Assembly: GCA_003254885.1 (NCBI GenBank)
Contig: QANT01002141.1
Coordinates: 1 to 61,784, forward strand
Reading direction: 5' to 3'
Origin: Purshia tridentata
Taxonomy: Eukaryota; Streptophyta; Magnoliopsida; Rosales; Rosaceae
DNA: 61,784 nucleotides
The notes under the pieces are model-generated. The model did no database searches. It had not been told where the DNA came from and saw nothing but the letters and a program-made list of their open reading frames with translations. This document shows positions 54,962 through 61,784 of the stretch, piece after piece; positions within the stretch are counted from its first letter, which is position 1; the number at the start of each line of letters is the position of its first letter. The position numbers and the translations under genes are program-made.

Positions 54962-57900
54962 ATGGATGTTGGTGTGATTTCAAGAGTTACATGTTGCAAC
55001 GAGTTTGTTCTTTTAAGATTGTCCAATGGGATTACCTATGATTGGATTTGTGGTGAAGTAATGAAGAGGTTCAAATTTTTTAAGGCTGAGAAATTTAGAT
55101 TATGTTACTCTTTTTCAAATCTTGAATCTTGTAAATTGAAATGTGGTATGGATTTTCATTTGATGTTTGCTGCTATGCCATTGTTTAAAGTTTCACATGT
55201 TAGTATAGTTGTGAGTCATGATGGTGGTGATTTAGCTGAGTATGGTTCTAGGTCTACAGCTAGTCCATTATCCAAAGGTAAAAGTAGTAGTTGTTCTAAA
55301 GATTTTGAGAGTTTCCTTGATCCAAATCAGTATTTAGGTGATTTTGCAACTGGTGAAACTAAAAGTTATTTAAGCAAAGAGTGGTCAGGCTATATTGAAT
55401 CTATTGGTCAGCAATTTGAAGGAGGTGTAACTGAGTTTAGGCAGAAATTGGTTAAATATGCTATGCAATTGGGTTTCAGATTTGTATATGCGAAGAATGA
55501 TAAGGATAGGGTTTAGGATTATAGCTGAATGTTTTGATAAGAATTCTCATGGTTGTAAGTGGCGTGTGTTGTAACGATCCGTACATTCCTAAGTGAATGT
55601 TAATAGGGCCCAACATTGACTTTTGGTTCTCGTAAGATTTTAGCTTTGACCTTGGGTCCGTTAGGAAGGTCTTGAGCTCGTGAGTTCATTGATACACGGC
55701 ATGGGTTATTTAGAGCCCCGGTTAGAAAGTTAGAAACGTGAGAAGAGACCTAAAGTTGACTTTTTGAGTTACCCAAATTTCAAAGTTGACTTTGACATGG
55801 TTGCGTAGAGCTCGACTCCATGAATTCGTAGACAAGTAGCATGCGTCATTTGGAGCTACGGTTTGGAAGTTACGAACGTGTGAAGAGAGGGGCAAGTTTG
55901 TAATTTTGGAAAAGTTAGATTTTAAAAGGCACAGAAACCCAGATTTCATTTCAGTTTTCTCTCTCCTCTCTCCCGCAATCTCTCTCTTCCTCGCGAGCCT
56001 CACCTTCAGCCAGAGCTTTTGCCGGCGCATGGGGGCGCGTCCTGCGGCAGCTGGAGCCGATCTTTGGCTCGCCTCCCTCCCCTCTTCCTTCCCGTGGTGG
56101 CGCCTCCCCGTGAAACAGCCCAGAACTCGAGCTTCAGGTCGCGCACAGTCAGCATCATTGGCGGCGATCGCGGTGTTTCCGGTGATGACGCGACGCACCG
56201 CAGTCGCCGGCCAGCAAGCTCACGCTGCCCCAGCCCCTTTCTTCCTCTCTCGTGATCTCTCTTTCTCACCTGCGCGCGACTGGAGCTTCCAGCTCCAGCC
56301 ATTTCTGGCGACCCCAGGCGGCGAGAACCACTCCCCAGCCGCCGACCGTCCCTCCCCAAGCTTCCCCACGCCGGCCAGCCACGTTCCAGCAGGAAATCAG
56401 CTCGGAAAACTCCCCAAAGCCACCGATCCTCTCCTCAAATTCCGGTCAGATTCCGGCGTCAATCTCCTTGATTTTAGGTGGGTTTTTCTCCTCTCCTCTT
56501 GGGCTTCCTTTCCCTTATTGTTGGGTTGTTCAATTTTTAGAAATTGTGAGAGATTGAATTTGGGAGATTATAGGCTATTTTCGGGTTTAGCTTGGGTCTT
56601 TGAAATTAATTGAATCAAATTGTTAGGTGTTTTAGGTAATTTCTGTCATTAGGAACATATAATCGAAGATTGGAACGAGAAATTTGGGAAATTATGAAGG
56701 AAATTGGAAGTTTGATTGTTGGTGCTTATGCCCATTTCGAGATTTCTAGAAATTTAAGGTATTTATGATGATTTAATTGAAATTGGGTGTGATTTTCATT
56801 TTTAGGAACAATTATTGAGGTTTAGAATAGTCAATTTGAAGGAAATCGGAGAAATGGTGAGTTTGGGACGAAATTGGGCACTTATGGGTTGTCGAAACGA
56901 CACCCGGACGATCTTCGGTTAAGTTAGGTGGAATGGAGGTTATTGGGGAAAATTACCGGATAAAAATAAGTTAGTGGCATGGGTTTTGAGTCGAGACGGA
57001 AAATAAGTTGGGCTATAGTTAAATATAGATTTTAGAGCGTAAGGCCTAGAACGTGCACTTGTGTTTTTACGATCGTAAATTGAATAATATTCTAACGCAT
57101 TGTCGTTCTCTTGTTAGGCGACGTTTCCGAGCCCAGAGACGATCCAGCCGGAGACCAAAGCTAGGCTATCTCTGTGAGTGGACTTCATTTCCTAAACTTT
57201 ACTTTGAGTTTTATTTATTGAGAAATATTATCTGATTCTTGAGCATGGTTTGAGGATTAATGCATGGAAATAGATTTGATGTGCTTGGAAACGTTTTGTT
57301 TCTCAAGTAAACATATGTGGTTTATTCGTATCTTGAAAATATTAGAGGTTTGGTTATCGAAAATAGATTTTATAATGATTTCACAGTATTGGAAAGTTTA
57401 TATGTTTTATGGGCGAAAAGAGATTTATGGAAAAAGGATTTTCAAACCACCCTTTGCAGTACCCTTCAGATTATCAGATTTCATAGGTCTTTGGGACCCA
57501 TCACGGCACACACATAGGCTTTGGGCCGTGTGTCGGGATGCCTTGCCCTTTGGGGGTGGCCCTGCGTGCATATATGGCAGTTTGCTGGCCGTGCATGTGT
57601 ATAACAGACTCCGGCTCTGCACATGTATGACAGGATTATTGGCCCTGCATGCGTACGGCAGGTGGTAGGCCCTGCGCATGTACGGCAGGATTATTGGCCC
57701 TGCATGCGTACGACAGGCTGTGGGCCCTGCGCATGTACGGCAGGTTAGCTGGATGTGGATTGGGTGACGGTTTCCTTATCTTGTCAGTTTACAGATTGTT
57801 TTTTATTATTAAATTACAGTTCTGGTTTTATAATTTGGGACTTTGATCAGATTTATTGATTTCTAAAAGAGTTTTCAAATGGATTTCAAACGCGGATTTT

Positions 57901-60522
57901 TACATAGAGTTTTTAGTGAATTTTATGAAATGCTTTAAAGCTGGGGAATCTCAAAGCGTGACAGTGAGGTGTTGAGAATTGTTGAATTTAAAGGATTAGG
58001 CGAGAATCGGTTACCGTGGTTTGAGTAATAGAGGTTATTTGAGGTCAAGGGTTTAAATGAGGGTTGATTCTAAGTTATTGGGAAAGTTAGTTGGTTTCTA
58101 AGTTTTGAGCTTGAGGTGTAACTTAAGTAATCTATTTGAGGATAGTGGAAGATTCAGTTGAGGTTGAGAATCTGTGAAGTTAGGAATTCTTTATCTTTGG
58201 TGCTAAGGGTTTAATTTTGTTATTTGAGGATATTTGAGTATTATGGGCTTTAGTAGATTTGTTTGGTTTAGAGGATTTTGCGACGAAGTTGAGGATCAGT
58301 GTTTTACCAGAGGGGGAAATCGTTGGTAGCAGTTAGTGGAGGATTGATTGATAATCGGGTAAATTTACAATTTGAGGTCTAAGTTGGTTCTATGATTTGA
58401 TTATTTTATTTGAGCTTAATTTGAGGTTTCCAGTTAGATTTCACTCATACGAGCTCTAGTGAGCTTACCGGGTTTGTGTGTAAACCCGGTGCACCTATGG
58501 TTGGGTGCAGGGTTTGGTTTTGCAGGTTAAGCAGGCTGAGGAGGCAGTGGAGAGAACACGAGACAGTGGGACCAGCAGCTTTTCAGAACCTTGATTATTT
58601 TTACAGTTTGATTTTTCATGTAAAAGGTTTTACAGTCTAGTTTTATAAATGTGCTTTGGTAACTTACAGTTGTTTCAGTAAATTATTTTATATTCATGGC
58701 TCACAGTTTCAAAAAAGGGCTCACAGTTTCAGAAAACAGTTCCAGTTTTCAGTTTCGGCAGTTTTTCACGTGTCTGAGGGTCGGGGCGTGACATGTGTAT
58801 GCTACTTTATATCCTGCAAATGGTTTTTTTTATATCCATACAATGAATAATGTGCATACATGCCTTAGGGTTATTTGTGAGAATAAAGGCAAGATGATGT
58901 GTTCACGAGTTGTGTCAAGTATTGTGAAAGATGAGCTTCGCTTGAAACCGTCTTTGAGGCCTATAGAAATTGTTGAGCAAGTGAAACTTAGCTATGGATT
59001 GGATATTACTTATCAAAATGCATGGAAAGGTAAAGAGATGGCCAAGGGTCTTGTTCATGGTGATGAGGATCATCTTTTCAAAAGTTAGCTTGGTATGCTA
59101 AAGCTGTAAAGGTTTCAAATCCAGGTACACATTGTGTTTTGGAGTTGGATGAGGAAAGTGGTCGGTTTTTGCGATTTTTCATTGCATATTTTGCTTCTAT
59201 TTAAGGGTATAGATGGTGTCTTCCCATTGTTCATGTTAATAGAACTTTTTTGAAAGGAAAGTCTTTGGGCCACTTGCTTGCTGCTAATGGAAGGGATGGT
59301 AATAAAGGTACGTCTTCTTTTTTCAGTTTCAGTTTCACTGTTTGTTTCATTTTTAGTTTCAGTTTCAACTTTAATTTCAGTTCTAGTTTCAACTTTATGT
59401 TCAGTTTTTTATGTTGGATTTTGGTTTGGTTTTGTTATCAGATATTTTTCCTCTGGCTTATGCTGTTGTTGATTTTGAATCTGAAGTAAATTGGATTTGG
59501 TTTTTTCAAAATCTGCATCAAGTTTTGGCTCCCCAAGGTCGTACAGTTACATTCATGTCTGATCGTCATCCCGGCTTGTTAGAAGGTGTTAGCCGTATAT
59601 TTCCTGCATCACCTCATGTATATTGCTATTTTCATTTAGTTGGGAGTTTGAAGAAAAAGTTTCCTCTGAAGTTTGTTGGTAAATATGTTAGAGATCGTGT
59701 TCTAACTTTGTTTATGAGATGTGCATATGCTCCAACTGTTGATAGTTTCTACAAACATTTAGCTGATTTGGAAAAAGAAGGTGGGGATGGTGCTAAGAAA
59801 TTCTTGGAAAGTATTCCTTTTGAACATTGGGCTTGTGCTTTTTTCAAAGGTAATCATTACGAGTTGATGTCAAATAGTTTATCAGAGTCTTTTAACTTTT
59901 GGATCCTCAAGTATCGTTCAATGCCTATATTTGAAATGGTTGATGGTATTAGGGTTCACATAATGGAAAATATGGATAAAAGAAGGATCGAGACTAGTAC
60001 TTGGGTTAGTGTACTTTGTCCTAAAATGGATGAAGTTTTGAGGAAAAGTTTAGAATTGGCTAGGCATTGGAAGATTGCTCGTTCATATGAAGGTGCGTAT
60101 GGGTGTTTAGTCCTCATTCAGTTTTAGTCAATTTGTCATCTAGATTTTGTAGTTGTTGTAGATGGCAAATAGATGTGTTCCCTTATGCGCATACTCTGGC
60201 TGCCATTCAAAGACATGGTCAAAACCTTTATGATCTCATTCTTGATGAATTTAAATGTGGATATTATAGGAATGCTTATGCAGCAGCCATCATTCCTACT
60301 CCTGATATTGAGATGTCTTCATATGATGCTCCTAGACTTGTGCTTCCACCTTTTACCAAAAGGCCTCTCAGAAGACCAAAGTCAAAGAGATTAAAGCCTA
60401 GTGGAGATTCTAGACCAATCAAATGTGGTAGATGTAGTCAAGTTGGTGGCCACAATAAGAAAACCTGTTCCTTTAGGGAACTGATTTCTTTTTTTTTTTT
60501 ATTGTTTAGTTACAATTTATGA
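54962..60522 (+). pseudogene. Mutator-like (MULE) transposase, split by an LTR
   Basis: The plus-strand order is that of a plant MuDR-family transposase. 54962-55516 is the N-terminal part, ending in the DNA-binding FRQKLVKYAMQLGFRFVYAK. A T insertion near 55511 shifts the frame before CKWRV. The LTR at 55570-58793 interrupts next, and the reading resumes at 58799. 58850-59090 is the second half of the N-terminal domain. An intron follows at about 59307-59440 (GTACGT to TTATCAG). The MULE catalytic part runs 59441-60100 (SDRHPGLLEGV, PHVYCYFHL, SNSLSESFN). A SWIM-type zinc finger region (SSRFCSCCRWQ, PYAH) and a CCHC-like end lie at 60103-60480. There are at least three frameshifts plus an in-frame TAA near 59200. 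The first catalytic Asp position reads Asn (VNRTFLKGK), and the SWIM third Cys is Tyr. The transposase is clearly inactive. Confidence 0.85.
55570..58793 (+). mobile_element. Solo LTR, family B, with TGTGT target duplication (copy B1)
   Basis: 3224 bases, from TGTAACGATCCGTACATT to GGTCGGGGCGTGACA, flanked by TGTGT at 55565-55569 and 58794-58798. It shares with family A the GAAGTTACGAACGTGTGAAG-like block, the pyrimidine/GC-rich part, the GGTCTTTGGGACCCATCACG block (57486), a minisatellite (57555-57748) and the triple-hairpin block (58446-58508). It also carries a 640-base intron-like segment, 56478-57117, with GT-AG ends and TTCTAAC 21 to 27 bases before the acceptor. It lies inside the MULE transposase sequence. 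Confidence 0.9.
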
Positions 60523-60725
60523 ATTCAAAACTTGTGCTTCCTTCTTTTACCAAAAGGCCTCCCGGAAGATCAAAGTCAAAGAGATTAAAGCCTAGTGGAG
60601 ATTCTAGACCAATCAAATGTGGTAGATGTGGTCAAGTTGGTGGCCACAATAAGAAAACCTATATTGTTCCTTTAGGGAACTGATTTCTTTTTTTTTTATT
60701 GTTTAGTTACAATTTATGAATTCAA
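60335..60725 (+). repeat. Tandem duplication of the transposase 3' end
   Basis: ACTTGTGCTTCC... to TTACAATTTATGAATTCAA occurs at about 60335-60530 and again at about 60531-60725. Each copy includes the GDSRPIKCGRC knuckle region and the stop. The second copy differs by a few bases and by an inserted TATATTG near 60660. Confidence 0.85.
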
Positions 60726-61121
60726 GATTTTTTGAAAGTTTATCTTTGCAAAAGTATGGTACATTGAAAATATATTTAGTTACTCCCTTCTTTTTTATTT
60801 ACAAATTTTCATACTAGTTATTAGTTTATAATGATCTTAAAGTTTTATTACCTTGAAGTTGTTTGGCAGGTGTAATTGTTTAGCAAGTGAAACTGTTTGT
60901 TTAATGGTTTTTGTTTACCCAATGTAACTATTTATCAAGGAAGTTTTTGTCTCTTCAGTTACCAGTGAAACATATATATATATATAATAATTGCACTATT
61001 ACAATTAATAGTTACACTATAGTTCAAGCTGCTAGTGAAATTGTCTACAAAAATTACTGAAACTACATAAACAGTAACAGAAACCAGTTCAGGTACTAGT
61101 TAGAATAAAATCTACTTGAAA
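60726..61121. other. AT-rich spacer, no gene seen
   Basis: It lies between the plus-strand MULE transposase and the minus-strand protease relic. It contains several GTAACTATT/GTTACAGTT-like short repeats but no clear terminal inverted repeat. Confidence 0.5.
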
Positions 61122-61728
61122 CTAACTATTAATGCTTGACCTTTTTGATGACATGATCAAACTTACTTTTGGTTTCTCGTTGTTGTAGTCCTGCCATCNA
61201 CTTGGATGATCTGTGAACTTTTTAAGGACCTGTAGTTTGAAGTTTTGCGCATCTCTCTTGGTTAAATGGTTCTCGATTGGAAATGCCTTTTTAATTTGTT
61301 GTGTGTAATACATGACCAAAAACCCACAATCATTCCTGCAATTGACAAGAATAACGAACAGTTACAGTTACTGTAAATTTCAGTTACAGTTACAGTCAGT
61401 CAGGCCCAATATCATTTCTTAAATGTATATTTGAACTAATTAAAATATTAAAGGATACTTACGTTCCAAATTGTTGCTACGGACAGTTGTTGCCTTCTTC
61501 AATTGGCATTTTAGTGTCATGTTCCAACAGCCAAGACAAGTCTGCTTTTTCATTCTCTTTCAGTTCCACTTGATTTAGGTCATCCAGCATGTACTGATTG
61601 GCTTGATTTAGAGATATTGAACCTATTTCTCTTGGTAAAAGATTCTTCCTCTTTGTCCTTTTATATAAATTATGTGCAGCATTCTTTTTCATTTCCTTGA
61701 AGAATTTCTCCACAAAATTTTTCTGCAT
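61122..61728 (-). pseudogene. Ulp1-like (C48) cysteine protease relic, C-terminal part
   Basis: Exon-like pieces 61728-61463 and 61335-61122 are joined by a 127-base GT-AG intron with the frame maintained. Across the junction the reading gives QQFGTNDCGFLVMYYTQQ. The DCGF element is the catalytic-cysteine motif of Ulp1/SENP de-SUMOylating proteases. A TAG lies just before it (after EEGNNCP), so the copy is not translatable as read, and the base at 61199 is ambiguous. The His/Asp part should lie upstream of 61728. It is convergent with the MULE transposase. MULEs carrying Ulp1-like genes (for example Kaonashi in Arabidopsis) are known, so both may belong to one element. The upstream part may continue outside the window. 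Confidence 0.65.
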
Positions 61729-61784
61729 GTTTAAGACAACATATATTAATGTAACTGAAAGAGTTATATGTTAGTATAATTTAA

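Noticed and set aside
59307-59440. TTTCAGTTT-type repeat encoding a Phe/Ser-rich insert in the MULE transposase
   Set aside because: It has GTACGT and TTATCAG borders, and its removal rejoins the conserved catalytic region. It is an intron, not a protein insertion.
1-61784. tRNA, rRNA or snRNA genes
   Set aside because: I scanned for tRNA-like T-loop motifs (GGTTCGA context) and found only the LTR sequence CAGGTTCGAG, which is the intron-like donor in family A and lacks the rest of a tRNA fold.

Overview
This window reads as nuclear DNA from a flowering plant, most likely a woody eudicot. It has GT-AG introns with AT-rich interiors, an intact KANADI developmental regulator, and a dense mix of Copia, large-LTR, CACTA, Mutator (MULE) and foldback elements. 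The species cannot be named from the sequence. Two undisambiguated bases (36500, 61199) suggest a draft or patched assembly.

Layout. 1-6560: decayed CACTA DNA with arrays of a GTCGCCCAA-type subterminal motif, a DUF4216-like relic on the minus strand, and two tandem duplications. 6560-10640: AT-rich filler, one arm of a foldback element, a dead Ty3/gypsy-type gag, and two exon-like scraps. 11182-17577: a three-exon host gene (plus strand) for a small, very hydrophobic membrane protein of 220 residues. Its 5.1 kb first intron holds a dead Copia element that was later hit by a foldback MITE and by a second Copia-type LTR. 19794-27342: a complete six-exon KANADI1-type GARP transcription factor (minus strand, 437 residues), followed upstream by pyrimidine-rich microsatellites.

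29500-58800 is dominated by two related families of very long LTRs, called A and B here. Five A copies (33416-36393, 37503-40639, 40677-43296, 44436-46387, 52136-54850) and two B copies (about 29500-31852 on the minus strand; 55570-58793) occur around non-autonomous internal regions that lack gag-pol. Between them lie a Copia element (48855-52135) and a MULE transposase pseudogene (54962-60522), which a B solo LTR split with a clean TGTGT target duplication. A Ulp1-like protease relic on the minus strand ends the window.

The two host genes are unrelated to each other. The most unusual signal is inside the long LTRs. They carry intron-like segments with proper GT-AG ends. One A copy lacks two of these exactly, and one B copy lacks another exactly, as expected if spliced RNA had been reverse transcribed. 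A fixed slot in the same LTRs holds tandem hairpins whose stems differ between copies by compensating base changes. A further block of three adjacent hairpins near the 3' end is conserved in both families. Together this suggests that the LTR transcript is spliced and structured RNA. That is an inference from comparing copies within this window and has not been tested.
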